DNA from: Trametopsis cervina
Lineage: Eukaryota > Basidiomycota > Agaricomycetes > Polyporales > Irpicaceae
NCBI GenBank assembly: GCA_022385755.1
Contig: MU278369.1
Coordinates: forward strand, 287,675 to 351,674
Length of the DNA stretch: 64,000 nucleotides
Direction: 5' to 3'
Shown: one piece after another, positions 1 through 12,396 of the stretch
Numbering within the stretch: position 1 is the first letter of the stretch
Layout of the letters: each line of letters starts with the position of its first letter
Position numbers and translations under genes: made by a program
Notes under the pieces: model-generated
The model's database searches: none
Told to the model about the DNA's origin: nothing
Seen by the model: the letters and a program-made list of their open reading frames with translations, nothing else

Positions 1-996
1 GAAATCGCACGCCAGCTCGCAAAACTCTATCAGCGCGGCTACGGTGTTCGGCTGCCTGTTACTGCATGCTCGGTCACGACACCTGTCTACCTAAAATCGC
101 AGGCTGTTCTGGCCAACCGTGGACAGAGCAGCGTAGTTGCTGATTGTGAGGCTTTTGATCATCCTTCGTCATAATCAGAGCTGACGCAATGTAATTCAGC
201 AGATAGGGCGTCGACCGCGGCGACCTCACCAGCTGCTTGAGACGACCTTGACTTGGACAATAGTACCACACCCTCCACAGGGTCACATAACGTTGCGGAC
301 GGACACGATTAAAGGAGACGGTTACGTCTGGTGACCGTATGCTGGCGTACTACGAGCTGCCACAGACGCGGTCTGGGCAGGAGACAGTCTGTCGGTCGCA
401 GTGTTCCTCTTTGTTGCTCGACCCAAACATGAAGCAGGACAGAGTCGCGGAATCTGCAGTCGAAGGAAAGCAGATGGGGCCGAGCACGAACACCAAAACC
501 TACACAAGCGTTGGCGGATCCCATAACGCCACAAGAATGCACACTCACCTGAGTCATGGCTTTTCCTACGACGGGAAAGCTACGAACTTGAGACATGGCG
601 AAGTAGAGCATACGCGAGACGGCTCCGAGCGCTGCCTCCTGCGCTCGGAGCTACATACCGGTGACATTCCGCTGCTGCACGAGAGGCTGTGGGGCGTACA
701 TATTTGTTGGTCGATGCGCTTCGAGGATTGGTAGTGCGATGCTTACCCTACAATGATCGCACGATTGCCCGTCCTGGAGTCAACTCGCAGCAGCGCAATA
801 ATCCATCGATTCCAGCGGGAATGGTGAACTCATGTATACCATCACAGATAAACGTCCCTACTGATCCTGATCGAACCTACACTGACAGGGGGTGGTCTGA
901 AACGCCATCGGAGCCTTCCGAGCTATACCACAAACAGCCACAAAACATCATATACACCCACGCCCACTCGTACCGCTCGACGCCTCCTTCTCATCG
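1..996. other. Left-edge region without a supported gene
   Basis: No reading frame here matches a family I recognise. Open frames up to about 130 codons exist on both strands but show no domain, no convincing splice pattern and no continuity with the neighbouring amidase, whose stop codon is at 997-999. A short minus-strand frame beginning near 595 (MSQVRSFPVVGKAMTQ, then a GTGAGT donor-like site) could be the first exon of a gene running off the left edge, but nothing confirms it. Confidence 0.4.
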
Positions 997-3459
997 TCAC
1001 GGCCCCGTTTTCCGTCTTCCCCCAGGCAGGCGCGGCGCGGAGAACTTCGCCTGCGCCTGCGGGACAACAGCGTGCGATGTCGCAGGGAATGGCGCCAGCG
1101 AGCCGCTCTGCGTGTCGGACGTGATGGTAGTATTCACGGCACTCACCTGCCGACGGTACGTATTTCCCTTCGCGTCGGCGTACGAGAACGTGTTCGTGTT
1201 CGTGCCGTTGCCGAAGTTGCCTGAGGAGGTCTCTTGGAAAAATCCCGCTGCAGAAGTGTGTATTAGGTGAGTATGGTCTTGTGAACGAGGATGGTACGTA
1301 CTGGCTAATTGGTGCTCAGTTATTGTAGACTGCGGGACAAGCGGACTAGGGAGGAGCGTGCGGTCGTAGGAGTGGTCGAAGGTGCTCTCGACTGGGTGGA
1401 CAGCGTGCGGTTAGAAAAGTTATAGCTAGAAGAAAATATGAACATACATGTGAGCCCGTCTGGAGTGAGCGATGTGATATTGATCGCGAATGGGAAGGAA
1501 TATATGTCTGAGACTGCGGGTACACCATTGTGCAGAGACGTGGAATGCCCGGTCGTCGTCTGCAGCACGTTCTGTTCCGCGTCACGTCAGTCTCGAGCTA
1601 TTTTTAACATGAACACCACAGCGTGACGCACCTGCACAAGCAACCCATCCAGAAAGCTCTGTATGTTTGTATAACTCAGCTCCTGCTTCCACACCACCTC
1701 TGTGACCCTCCCACTCCCGCCCACAATCCGCGCCTCAACGTGCACAGCATGCGTCGCCGCCACTGTCACAATCACATCCCCATTTGCGCTGACACTGCCG
1801 GTTGTATTGGTAGCCGGGAACGGCGGCGCGCTGTACAGCGTGATGCCGCCCGTCGTTGGCTTCCCAGAGGGGTCGAGTACGACCTGCAGGTTGGCTGAAA
1901 CAAACCAGTTCTGGTTGATCTCGTGCGAGGACTCGGCTGAGACGACGTCGAGCGTGAGTGTGTGTGGGTTACCGTCGGTTAGGACAGGCACGAAGGGCGT
2001 GAGGTCGAGGAAGTAGCTTGGGAGATCGAGTGCGCCGTATGAGGTGATCGGGCTGCGGGGCCGCGGTCAGCGTGAGGATAGCTTAGGAGAGGGTGCACGT
2101 ACCGCCATGCCGTTGGCACGATCCCGCCGGTGAATATCACGGGATATCTGCGAGGTAGGTTTCAGTGCACTCGTGCAGTATTCACCTAGAAGATGAATAT
2201 GGGACGTACGGTAGTGCGACACCCGCCACGCGTCCATCTACCAACATCCTAACCTCACGCAAGGGACCGTCTCCGAAAGTGAACCCATCAGGGAGATCAC
2301 CGAGGAACTCGTTAGCTGTATTAAAGTACTACACCCACGCAGCACAGTCAGTTGCAAACTTGCACATGTGGCGTGTAGAATCCTCACCCAGAACTCCTCG
2401 TTGCCGTTCCCGGAGGGTATCAGCTCTGCATAGATCTGTACCGCGTTCCGTGGTACAGTCACGTTGAGCTGTCACCCAACACATTATTAGGGACGTCGTC
2501 GCCAAAGGGGAAAGCCACGATGCATACCGAGAACGCAGGCGGCACAGACGCTTCGTCGCCCGTATTGTTCAGAAGGGTCGTTACCGGTATGATGACGTCC
2601 GCGCGTGGCGCGGGTGGGTGGACCACCGACGACGCGAAGAACGTCGCATCGAGCGTAGCTATATGCGTATTCAGCGCCTAATTGGATGCGTGAAACGAAA
2701 CGAGAGAGCGCACTGGCGTACTGCCCGTCGAGGCCCGTCTCGAGGAGGTTGTCAAGCTGGAGGATAAACGTCCCTGGCTCGGCAAACAGGGGCAGAAAAC
2801 GCGTGACATCTTTCAAGTACGTCCAGATGATACCGTCGCCGCGCGTCGGCTCGGGCGTCGAGGTGCGCCAGACTGCAAGTGCCGACATCAGCACTGCGAT
2901 TCCTTCTGGAATGTAGGAGTGGAAGGCTTACTCTCTACGTTTTGGAATGTGAAGATGCCGAGCCGGTCGAATTGAGTCCTGTGCGAGGAAGTCAGGTGAG
3001 ATGGAAACGGAGGGAGAGGAGGGGATGGAGGGGGATCTGACCCGTTGGAGGTTACAGTGAAGTTGAGGCTTATTCCGGTCCACGAGCCTATGGGACCGCA
3101 GTCTGTGGGTGGCCTGAGGAAGCGTGAGTGCGATGCACGCTGAGACTGAAGGTGGGGACGTACGTGAACTGCACAACTTCAGCTCTGAGCCCGAAAGGAT
3201 CAGAAAGTGCTACTAAATTAGTAGACTAACTAGGGAGAATCGACGTACTCTCCGAACGAAAAGCCGAACGTGCGTCTGAGGTCGTGTCAGCGACATGCGT
3301 TCAACGCAAGAGCACGAGAAGGATGACGTACTCTAAAATCCGCGTGGTACACTGCTTTGCATCCCTTGGCAGTGGCGGCGGCTGGGCGACCTGGAAGTCG
3401 ACAAGCCTCGCCGCACGCGCAAGCGAGAATGCCGCAATGACCAACAAAAGCGCCTTCAT
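997..3459 (-). CDS. Secreted peptide-N-glycosidase A-like amidase (PNGase A family)
   Basis: Predicted to cleave the amide bond between an N-glycan and its asparagine. About a dozen short introns can be resolved. The start at 3457-3459 opens a signal peptide (MKALLLVIAAFSLARA), so the protein probably enters the secretory pathway. Successive exons carry family blocks: DFQVAQPPPLPRDAKQC, PPTDCGPIGSWTGISLNFT, TSTPEPTRGDGIIWTYLKDV, GTFILQLDNLLETGLDGQYA, PSGNGNEEFW, GGIVPTAWRPITSYGALDLP and SSHEINQNWFVSANLQVV. The last exon ends at the TGA at 997-999. Every junction I joined (for example 3331/3270 and 2690/2650) keeps the frame, so the gene looks intact. Degraded pieces of a paralogue occur near 22.8 kb. 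Identification is by recalled family sequence; exact exon edges are manual. Confidence 0.87.
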
Positions 3460-3999
3460 AGTGAGCACAGCACGATGGGAAGAAGGAGAGAGGGAGGTCG
3501 CGTGGGCGCACGCGGGGCTTATAGCTGAGCTGTAAGATGCTCACGGTTGCGTGAGAGCAGGGTGCGTTCTGGGCAGCATGGCGAGCTGTGGGATCGCAAC
3601 AGAGCGCAATGTGTGAGAACCGAGCGCGGGTTCTATCATATAGCAGATGATGGGATTCGCACCCAGCGTCGCAATGTGCAACGACACAGCGCATCAAAGG
3701 AGCCACCTACGCCGCATGTGCATGTCTGATAAGAGGTTTTGTCAATTCAGCTGACGCGCAAAGCAGCAAGGACGACCCATCTGCTGCTCACCTCCACACT
3801 CTTTAAACAACTCGTCAACGCGTCAGTGCTCGACATCATCTCGGGGCATTCTGCGGGGATCAAATTGGTTTTGCACGAGCTCAAACGTAGCAGCGGGAGT
3901 GATAGTATGGCACGTAGATTGATCTAGTCCTGACAACAGCTAAAGTAGCTAGAGATCTTGGGTACCGGTGGATGCAGTGCAAGTCGCCGAAAGCATAGT
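3460..3999. other. Intergenic: amidase promoter and NLR-1 3' flank
   Basis: This 540-base gap holds the upstream region of the amidase and the downstream flank of NLR-1. A 62-codon plus-strand frame at 3739-3927 (LFKQLVNASVLDIISGH in its middle) looks protein-like but matches nothing I know and has no splice partner. The stretch just before the NLR-1 stop resembles the corresponding 3' flank of NLR-3 (around 30740-30767), consistent with shared ancestry of the 3' untranslated region. Confidence 0.5.
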
Positions 4000-6900
4000 C
4001 TATGACACCACACTTGCGTTTCGACATTGCGTCCAGTGCTCTCCATGTACAAAACACGAGAGATCGAGACGAAGCGAGCGAGCGCCGGCAACCCATCGAG
4101 TGCCAGGTCTGAACAGTCCTATTTGATAATCTGGAGGAACCCAAAACAGGAGTTCATGCGAAGGGCCGACAATATATCCACTGCTACTGACCAGCTCGGA
4201 GGAATCAGTGTATGCGAGGAGTTGGGGTTCGATCGAGTCGCCAGGCTCTGGCAAACATGGCACAAGGAAAGGTGAGTTGAACAATAGTGGGGTACAGTGT
4301 GCTGGGTAACGAAGCAAGAGGACGTACCGTTATTGCGTATGGTCCATAATCGAACCGTATGGTCGAACGAGCCCGAGAGAATGCTCACGCCGTCTGGCGA
4401 AAACGAAACAGAAGTGACCTCGTGTGTGTGTCCTCTAATAGGGCCTGCAATGGGCGCACGGGTCGTAACATCCCATAGACGGATCGTGTGGTCGCGCGAG
4501 CCGGATACAAGCGTCTTTCCATCGAGTGAAAAGGCAACAGAGGTCACCCCTTCAGCGTGAGCTTCGAGAGGCTCGCCAATGGGCTCTTGCGTGTTCGTGC
4601 GCCACAATCGAATCGTTGCGTCTCTCGACCCAGATGCGATGGTGTGCCCGTCCGGGGAGAAGGCCACAGAGAGAACAAAATGATCATGCCCAAAGAGAGG
4701 CTCAGTGATGCGCTGCCTTGTCACCACATCCCATAGCATGACCGTCCTGTCATCTGATCCGGAGGCAAGATGTCGCCCATCCGATGAGAAAGCGACAGAT
4801 CTCACGTAGTCGGCGTGTCCGGTTAGAGGATGTCCCAGTTGCTTGCCTGTTAGTGCATTCCAGAGCCGAATGGTTTTGTCGTCTGAACCCGAGGCAATGA
4901 ATCTGCCGTCGGGCGAGAAGGCCACGGCGCGGACCCAGTCGGAGTGGCCAACGAGCGGTTTACATCTGAGCCGTCCTGTCTGCGTACTCCAGAGCCGGAT
5001 TGTCCGATCGCGCAAGCCCGCCGCTATAGTCCCTCCATCCGGAGAGAACACCACTGATGTCACCTCATCTGTATAACCTCGACGCAGCAGTCCCGCAGGC
5101 TCTCCCGTGCGGACGTTCCACAACCGGACTGTGCCATCCTTCGAAGCTGATGCAGCAGTCTCGCCATCTGGCGAGAACGCCACCGCGTTCACATAATCGC
5201 TGTGGCCAGTCGCGAAGCTAGGTTCTACCGGGCCGGCTTCTATCTTCCACACCCGGATGGTTTCATCGGCTGCAGCTGAGACCAGGGTATGCTGATCTGA
5301 CGAAAACGCAATTGAGCGAATTGGGCCGGAGTGGCCTCTGAGTGGATCGCCAATGGGCTGCCCAGTGTCCGCCATCCAGAGCCGTATAGTCCAGTCGGAT
5401 GAACTCGATGCAAGGGTTCGTCCGTCAGGAGAGAACACAACGCACGTAACCCCGCCTGTGTGACCTACACAAGGAGAACACTTTGGCCGCCCGGTTGCTA
5501 CGTCCCACAGCCGAATCGTGCTGTCAAATGCGCCAGATGCAACTGTTTGACCATCCGGCGAGAACGCAACCGCGTCGACACCGTCCGTGTGGCCCTCAAG
5601 AGGAGCATACATCAGTTCTTTTGTTTTCGCGTTCCAGATGCGGACCGTTTTGTCGCGCGACCCCGAGGCAAACGTTGTCCCACATGGCGAGAAAGCGACC
5701 GACATGACACGATCTGTATGACCGCTGAAAACTTCGCCAACTGACTCTGCGTCCGATACCTTCCACAGGCGGACGTTCTTGTCATCTGACCCGGAGGCCA
5801 CCGTCTGTCCGTCCGGAGAAAACGCCACCGACCGGACCCAGCCTGCATAGCCGCGGGAATGACTGCCTATCTGCTCCCCGGTGGCTATGTCCCAGAGGCG
5901 GACAGTCTTGTCAAGCGACGCTGAGGCGATAGTCTTGCCGTCGGGAGAATACGCAACCGACCAGGCCAAGGCTGCATGACCTATGAAGGGCTTCCCTACA
6001 CGTTCTCCAGTTACCGCATTCCAGAGCATGACCGTGCCATCGTGGTGGGCTGTTGCAAGGATACCGCCGTCCGGCGAAATGGCAACACTGAAGATGTCGC
6101 TGCTGGTAGCAATACGAAGGATACACCTGAGCCACTGTAAGTCTTCTTTGTTGACAACGCGAACCCCGCCCGCGTACGCGTCAGAATAGGAGCGGTGGAT
6201 GAACGACGTTTGAGGGACGTATGCCAAGGCGGAGACGTAGAGGTGAGGTGTGGAGAGGGAGATTGCAGGCATGCACATTGAAGCAAATTGCTCAATGTCG
6301 CTGAGCATCTTGTCCAGCTGGTGCAGCTGCTCATCCATGTCGGAATTTGATGTCTAATTTCACGCATTTTTCATCAGATGCATCTTCCGTGTTCTCGATG
6401 ACGGAGTACTTACCTGGATCCACTTGCGAACCTCTTTGATTCCTATGGACGCAGAGACAACAATACCAACAAGAGCCATCACTTCAAGCCAGAACAGCAG
6501 CTTCTCTTCGAGGAATGAAGACAGCGCGTCGAGCGGACACTGTTTGTGCGGGGCAGCCGTCAGATGAGAATTCCAGAACCGGCAGGCATATAGCAACGCA
6601 GGGGATATGTTTTCTTGTATTCTTCCAGCGAGGTCCGGCACATTCTTGTTGGCACGATATGACGATTCAAGACCGCAGATGTTAAACTTCAGCTGTGCAT
6701 CCATCGTACGCAGGCACGCGTTGACGAGCTGAACATGGGCGGTCACGGTGTCTATCCTGAACCGCTTGTTACGAGAGCCTCTAATCAGATGATCTCGCAG
6801 TGATGTGTGCGCGGGCTGTATCGGGCGATTGCTGTCCCTGTCAGCTACAGACACACCACGGAATAAAGGTCCAAGGTAGGGCAATATGCTGCCTGCTGTT

Positions 6901-9390
6901 CTGACGTCTTCACTGTCGGCGCCCAGCAGGTCGATCCATGCGCTCCAAGGAAGAGGCTGGTACGCGGTGACGATGAGAGCGAGCACTCGGCGAAGCTTTT
7001 CTTGCAGCTCGGCCTCGAATGCGTGTTCCTTCAATACGTTGCCGATTGTAACAACCTTGTTCATAATTGCTTCGTACAAGGACTCGAGCCCGCGAAATCG
7101 CTGTGTCTTGAGCATGAGAAACCGCTCATCTACTGATAGACCAGGGATGTCGTTCCTAATGAACTCGCAGGATGTGTATGCCCATTGAAAGGAGTTCTCC
7201 GCTTGTTCCGTTAAGTAAGGCACCCATTCGTATAGGATCGTTTCTTCCTCAGCATCGAGATGTGTGGCCAGGAGCTCATGCTCGATAAACCGCCGGATGT
7301 CGTCTGTTGCGTCTGCAGACAGAATATCCATGTGCTGGATGTGGGCCTTCCCATACAGAGCATTGAGGATGGTGGGCTCGGGTCGAGACGTGATGAAGAA
7401 CCGAACGTTGTCAGGTAAAGTGGTATCTGTGGCCAGTCGAGTGAGACAGTCGAGCAACGACTTGCGCTCTTCGTCTGCAACTTCATCCAGCGCATCGACG
7501 ACAATGACGACCGGTCCGACAAACTGAAGTTTCCGTGCTGGCTTGAGAATGAATTCGTTCAGTTGCTCCTGCGGAGATCTCGTCGTCCGCTTCTCTTTGT
7601 CAGACTTGATGACATCAACGAGAGCATCCCGCCACTCATTGTCTAACTCGGCTAGATTCCGCGATATCGTGCTGAAGAATCGATCCACCGAGCGCTCGGC
7701 CTGATTGGACGCGCTGAAGCAGAACGATGAGCCCAGACGTTTGGGTAGAGACTTGAAGTAATGTGCGATTTCATGAGCAACGGCGGACTTGCCGGAACCC
7801 GCAACACCCGTAAGAAGTATGATCCGTTTAGATCCCTCGTGGTCATGCACCCCGTGCAATCTATCGATGATACTGGCCAGGAGTGCCCGCCTTGTGCCCT
7901 CCAAACATCGCTTCTCCGGAACGCAGCCAGCGCCTTTCGCATACATCATATCGTCGAGATAGTTGCTTGACGCTAGGCACATGTCAAAGTTGTCCTTCAC
8001 AACATACACACCAGGAACTCACCAAGTTTGTCCACAGATTCGCTTACCGACCCAGCAACCTCCAAGGTACGCATCACCGTGATCTCTGTCTGAATAACCG
8101 CAGTATCCTTGAACTCATCCATGAGTGCTCGCAAACTTTGGAGCTGTTCGGCGAGCTTCCTCCTCGCAGCGCCCGAAATATTCTTGCCAGCACGCGTAGC
8201 TAAACACTCGGTGAGCATATAGCTATCTAGAGTACCAATTGTGAAGAAAACTGACCAAATTTATCCGTTCTGACGTACTCCCGGATAAGATAACCGCACT
8301 CAAGCGTTACACACGCCATCTTCGCAAAGAACTCGGCATGCGTCTCTATTTCTTCCAACGGCGTGGCCTGGCAGACAAAATCGCACGCATACTTCATTGA
8401 AGCGACAAGATCGCGGAGTTGTCGATCAGTCTTCAGCTGGTTGTTTATTACCTACAGATAATCGCATCAGCCACAAGGGTCGGAAGACATTGGATACTGT
8501 AAGCACCGCAGGTACAATCGAGAATACTTTCCAAGCCGCATGTGCGTACGGATGGATCTGCGGATGAAAAGGTAAATCGAGCGAGAAACATTCCGAATTG
8601 CAGGCAGACACACCTTCGAGATGCCCTCAACGAGTGTTGCAAATTGCTTAATACTCTCAATGACGGGCGCCCACGTATTGACAGCCTCTTGAAAGGTACT
8701 CGCAACTTGGTCGGCGTGACCATGATCATCGAATATACCCGCAATCAGGGCAGGTGCCGCAGTCATGGCTTGCACATCGTTTTGTGCATGGGAGACAGCA
8801 TCACTAACAGTTTGCGCTCTAGCCTGCTCTATGATTCTGCAACGTATGCTCGCCCTCGAAACAGCCGCTACGCTGCCATCGGCGTTGTCTGGCGGCAGGA
8901 GCTGCACGGGGGTGTCTGACAGTACTATACATGAGCATCCCACGTTGCAGGTGACGATCACAATACTTCCCACCTTGGTCAACCTCGCCGTTCAGCCTGG
9001 ACTCCACGTCTATATTAGCAGAGCCGATAACTACCTTTCCGGTGAGTAATCGGCGTCTGAATATGGTGAGTGTAATCGATGAATTGTGAGGCACGATGCT
9101 GTAAAGAAGAGTGGGTCAAATATGTCGACTCCAGACTCACTGAACACACTCACCATGGGAACTGTTCAGTCCACAATGGGCTCCTCACACGGCTAGCCTC
9201 TGCAACCCTGCTCGCACCCAATCCCCCAGAGATTGAGACAAAATATCGATGAGAACGACCAGGAAGGTTGAAGCATCGAATATCTATGGTTATCGGTCAG
9301 AAAGCTGAAGGTCGTACAATTCATAAGTGAAGACTCACCTGAGACAGTAATGTAGCGATATGGAGTGTCACTTGAAGCCGCTTCTGTCAT
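4000..9390 (-). CDS. NLR-1: C2-like / NACHT / 14x WD40 STAND receptor
   Basis: Fungal NOD-like receptor of the HET-E/NWD type, a cytosolic STAND NTPase expected to detect non-self signals and trigger a cell-death or incompatibility response. The start at 9388-9390 (MTEAASSDTPYRYITVSG) opens a chain of short exons (9.4-8.0 kb) coding a C2-like domain and a helical region (HPYAHAAWKV, then REYVRTDKF). The NACHT exon (about 7980-6412) has Walker A GVAGSGKSAVAHE near 7790, Walker B VVIVVDALDEV near 7500 and a sensor-like RFFITSRPEP. The next exon carries 14 WD40 repeats, enough for two seven-bladed propellers. The last exon ends with the family tail (ELLFWVPPDY, then LDLSCFVHGEHW) and stops at 4000. 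All frames join across about nine introns, so it looks functional. Ligand and N-terminal effector activity are unknown. Confidence 0.88.
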
Positions 9391-10853
9391 GGTCTATGGT
9401 GGATCTCGTCTTCTTGAATGCGAAACGACACAGATGCAGTAAGACCCAAGTGGTGGCGGGTGGGAGTCGTATGCACCGCTACGGTACACCGCATCTCCAT
9501 CACGCTGTCAAGACCTAGATACATGACAGTGGGAATGTGAAGATGTGCAGTTATTGACAGCGCCTGGGTCTTAGATTTGATAGAGTGCCGCAACACGCCT
9601 TACAGTATGAATCGCAGCGATCTTTGGGTGAGTAGAGAATAACGGAGCCAGCGGCTCTGCAGGAATTCACGATGACCACATCAGAGGTGCACGTGATAGG
9701 ATGCACCGTATTCGGTGTAATATCTCACGCCACCAAGACCTAGTGACTCAACCAGCTCCTAATGACTTCTTCCAATCCTCCTGTCCGGAATGAATCCGTC
9801 TGCGGCTTAGCCGCACCCGAATCTCGGAATTCATCAAGTGTTTGACAAGATGTACCAACTGCGGGAAGATTCTACGACGTGTCCAGGACGTATTTGGCTC
9901 TGATGTACGCCCTCCATCGTTGATAGCGCTGATGACTGCTGTGTGCAACAACGTGTCACATGCAGTCAATGAGACATACCTTGTTTATGAAGCCTATTGA
10001 AGAGTCGCCGTACACCAAGTTCTGCTCGCGCGCAAGCGGCGGGTTGAACCCAGATTCAGTGAGCTGCTGGTCAAGTGAGTACCATTGTTTTTCTTCACTG
10101 TGATACTCCATGCTTCGCAGAACCTTTGAGCAGACGAGCTACAAACGTAGCCTCGCATTCCGAACTTTGCCAATCATGTTGTGTACAAAGTTTGCCAGGG
10201 AATACACACGGATGGCCATGTGTGGTATGTCCGCCACAGATAATAGTCATCCGCTGAGGTATCTTCGTGTGAGTTGGTCGCACTCTCCATCTACATGCGC
10301 TGATACAACATAAAGGTCTTGCATTACCACAGATGTACATAGCGTTCCCATTGCCCAAGTTTATACGCTGCTTGTGGAACTATGCAAGACCGCTACAATC
10401 CTCTCAATACCCATCGCAAGATGGTGCCCATGTTCTACCATGCTGCTGGTTAGTACTGTCTTTCGAGAATGAGGGCATTACGTGTAAGAATGGGACAGAA
10501 GGATTGTGTTCGTTCGCGAATTCAGTCTTCGATTCCTCGCGACCGAGTCACAATCACACGGCCGCGAGCAATGCTCGGTCCGTGCAGTCAGGAAACAAGC
10601 TGCACACACGGTGAGACGCTGCAGCCGAAAAGCATGGGCTCGCGTGTTTGATGTTGTCCACGCCAGAGATACGGATTCGCGTAGCAGCATCACACAACAT
10701 ATCTGCAATCCAGTGGTGGTGGCGACACAGCTCCGGTTCGCCTTGTACGATAGAAGAGGAAGCGGTCACAAAGTACTGCTATTAGCGGAGGAACAACGTG
10801 ATGTAATGCATAGAGTGTGGTAATCCGAGCAGATACATTGGAAGTTGTTAAAT
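9391..10853. other. Intergenic between NLR-1 start and NLR-2 tail
   Basis: Holds the NLR-1 promoter side and the 3' flank of NLR-2. No convincing gene. Short frames, such as a 73-codon minus frame at 9748-9969, show no recognisable domain. Part of it (about 10086-10340) is similar to sequence at the same relative position downstream of NLR-3 and is listed separately. Confidence 0.5.
10086..10340. repeat. Duplicated NLR 3'-flank segment, copy 1
   Basis: This block resembles 29890-30230. Both contain a core close to GTGTGTCCGCCACGGATAGT followed by GTCATC/GTCACC, then similar CATGCRCYGATACA text. Each lies several hundred bases downstream of the stop of an NLR gene (NLR-2 at 10854, NLR-3 at 30768). 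The minus-strand translations are also loosely similar, so it may be a decayed exon, but no protein family is recognisable. It supports segmental duplication of the receptor plus its flank. Confidence 0.55.
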
Positions 10854-12090
10854 CTAAACTGCAAGATGTTGCCCTTCCGGCTGACATTGCATCCAGTGCT
10901 CTCCATGTGTGAAATGTGAAAGATCAAGACGAAGCCAACGTGCACCAGTAACCCATCGTCCACTGGTCCTGCAGAACCCGAATCGATAATCTGGAGGGAC
11001 CCAAAAGAGTAGTTCATTGTCAGGGCCCAGCATATAACCACTATTATCATCAAACTCTGACGAATCGGTATTGAGAACAGGCTGACTTATTGCCAATGTA
11101 GTAGCTGAGAACTCTGCAAGAGAGAAGATAGTCGAAGATGAGTCGCATGAAGGGTGAGTAGAGGATGCAGAATAGCAGGCCACAAGGACATACCGTTATC
11201 ACGTACGGCGGCTGTGACGGGTGCGCTAATTGATGGCGTAATCGCATGACTGGGCTCATGGGTGGACGGGTTGGCGTTTTCAAGCGGGGCAGAGACTGGA
11301 GTGGACGTTCCGCGAGATAGAGGATGAGTGTTGGAAGTTGAGTCGCCTGCAGGTGCACTCCACAGCCGAACCGTGTGGTCTTCCGAGCCCGAGAGGATGC
11401 TTGAGCCATCGGGCGAGAAGGCGACAGAGTTGACCCAGTGAGTGTGTCCCCTCAGAGGGCCGCCAATAGCTGCGTGTGTCGCGACGTCCCAGAGGCGGAT
11501 CGTGTGGTCACCAGAGCCAGATACAAGCGTCTTGCCATCCCGCGAGAAGGCGACAGAGAAGACCAGGCTAGTGTGACCTTTGAGAGGCGCGCCGATGAGT
11601 TGCTGCGTGTCCACACGCCACAGCCGAATTGTGCCGTCGTCCGATCCTGATGCGATGCTCGTCCAATCAGGCGAGAAGCTAACTGCACGAACAAAGCCTG
11701 TATGGCCGCGGAGAGGCTCGCCGATGGGCTGCATCGTCGTCACGTCCCACAGCATGACTGTCCAGTTGGCAGATCCTGAGGCAAGAAGTTGGCTGTCCGG
11801 CAAGAAAGCAACAGATCTTACCCAGTCGGTGTGGCCAGTGAGAGGCTTTCCCAGCTGCTTGCCTGTTACTACACTCCACAGCCTGATCGTATTGTCAGAT
11901 GAACCTGATGCGACGATCCTGCCATCGTGCGAGAAGGCCACCGAGTTGACATCACCTGAGTGACCGGTAAGGGGATCACATAGAAGCTGTCCCGTCTGCG
12001 CATTCCACAGACAGATAGTGTGATCAAATGAGCCTGATGCGATGGTCCTTCCATCGGGGGAGAACACCACTGAGTTCACTTCACCTGCAT
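10854..12090 (-). pseudogene. NLR-2, 3' part: WD40 repeats 9-14 and C-terminal tail
   Basis: Downstream half of an NLR gene split by the transposon at 12091-18875. It reads six clean WD40 repeats (the first begins EVNSVVFSPDGRTIASGS), a linker, an intron (near 11100-11190) and the family tail (DNELLFWVPPDYRFG, LDLSHFTHGEHWMQC), stopping at 10854. No internal stop or frameshift is visible. The right-hand nine bases (12082-12090, CACCTGCAT) are one copy of the target-site duplication. With 18876-21256 it makes up one interrupted gene. It has no start of its own and is unlikely to be expressed as a receptor. Confidence 0.85.
12082..12090. repeat. Target-site duplication, left copy
   Basis: CACCTGCAT directly left of the element end. 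The identical nine bases stand at 18876-18884 directly right of the other end. The uninterrupted paralogue NLR-3 has only one equivalent position (near 31977-31987), so the duplication is tied to the insertion. Confidence 0.9.
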
Positions 12091-12108
12091 TAGTCTCGAA
12101 CCAGACGT
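12091..12108. repeat. Left terminal inverted repeat
   Basis: TAGTCTCGAACCAGACGT. The reverse complement of 18858-18875 is TAGTCTCGGTCCAGACGT, two mismatches in 18. The repeat begins immediately after the target-site duplication. Confidence 0.9.
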
Positions 12109-12205
12109 CCTAGTGGTTGCGGTCGCCAGGGCTCCCGCTCGTGGTCATTTCCCCTTCGGGTCAGGACGGCTAGCGCCCAAGGAAGAACCACTATAGGACG
12201 TCTGG
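12101..12205. repeat. Left subterminal hairpin
   Basis: CCAGACGTCCTAGTGGTT (12101-12118) is repeated in inverted form at 12186-12205, with a two-base TA bulge in the second arm and a loop of about 67 bases. The outer arm starts inside the terminal repeat, so the terminal repeat could fold back on an internal copy. The loop is GC-rich. It may be a transposase-binding or strand-processing structure; that role is inference. Confidence 0.8.
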
Positions 12206-12238
12206 TGCACACGGTAGAGAGGGGTGGGGGTCATGCCA
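12206..12238. repeat. Left inner inverted repeat (33 bp)
   Basis: It begins TGCACACGGTAGAGAGGGG and matches the reverse complement of 18747-18779 at 31 of 33 positions. It sits directly inside the hairpin on both ends, giving a two-tier repeat architecture: outer repeat, hairpin, inner repeat. Confidence 0.88.
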
Positions 12239-12396
12239 CGTTTCGCGGATCAAAAGGAAATGAGAAACTTTTTGATTCAGCGGCTATCTTATCTAGAGGC
12301 GGGGCGCGCTGGCGCATCAATGTATTTACTGTTTGTCTCAATCGTTGTCGTCTCCTCCCTTGTCCCCCACGCGTGAAATCTTGCGGAATTGCAAGT

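Noticed and set aside
10854..12090. Separate short WD40 gene
   Set aside because: It starts exactly at the transposon junction and its first repeat continues the half-repeat at 18876, so it is the 3' half of NLR-2.
12205..12396. Upstream extension of the helicase start to 12205
   Set aside because: It would place the N-terminus inside the hairpin and inner terminal repeat; the Met at 12397 gives a more natural acidic start.
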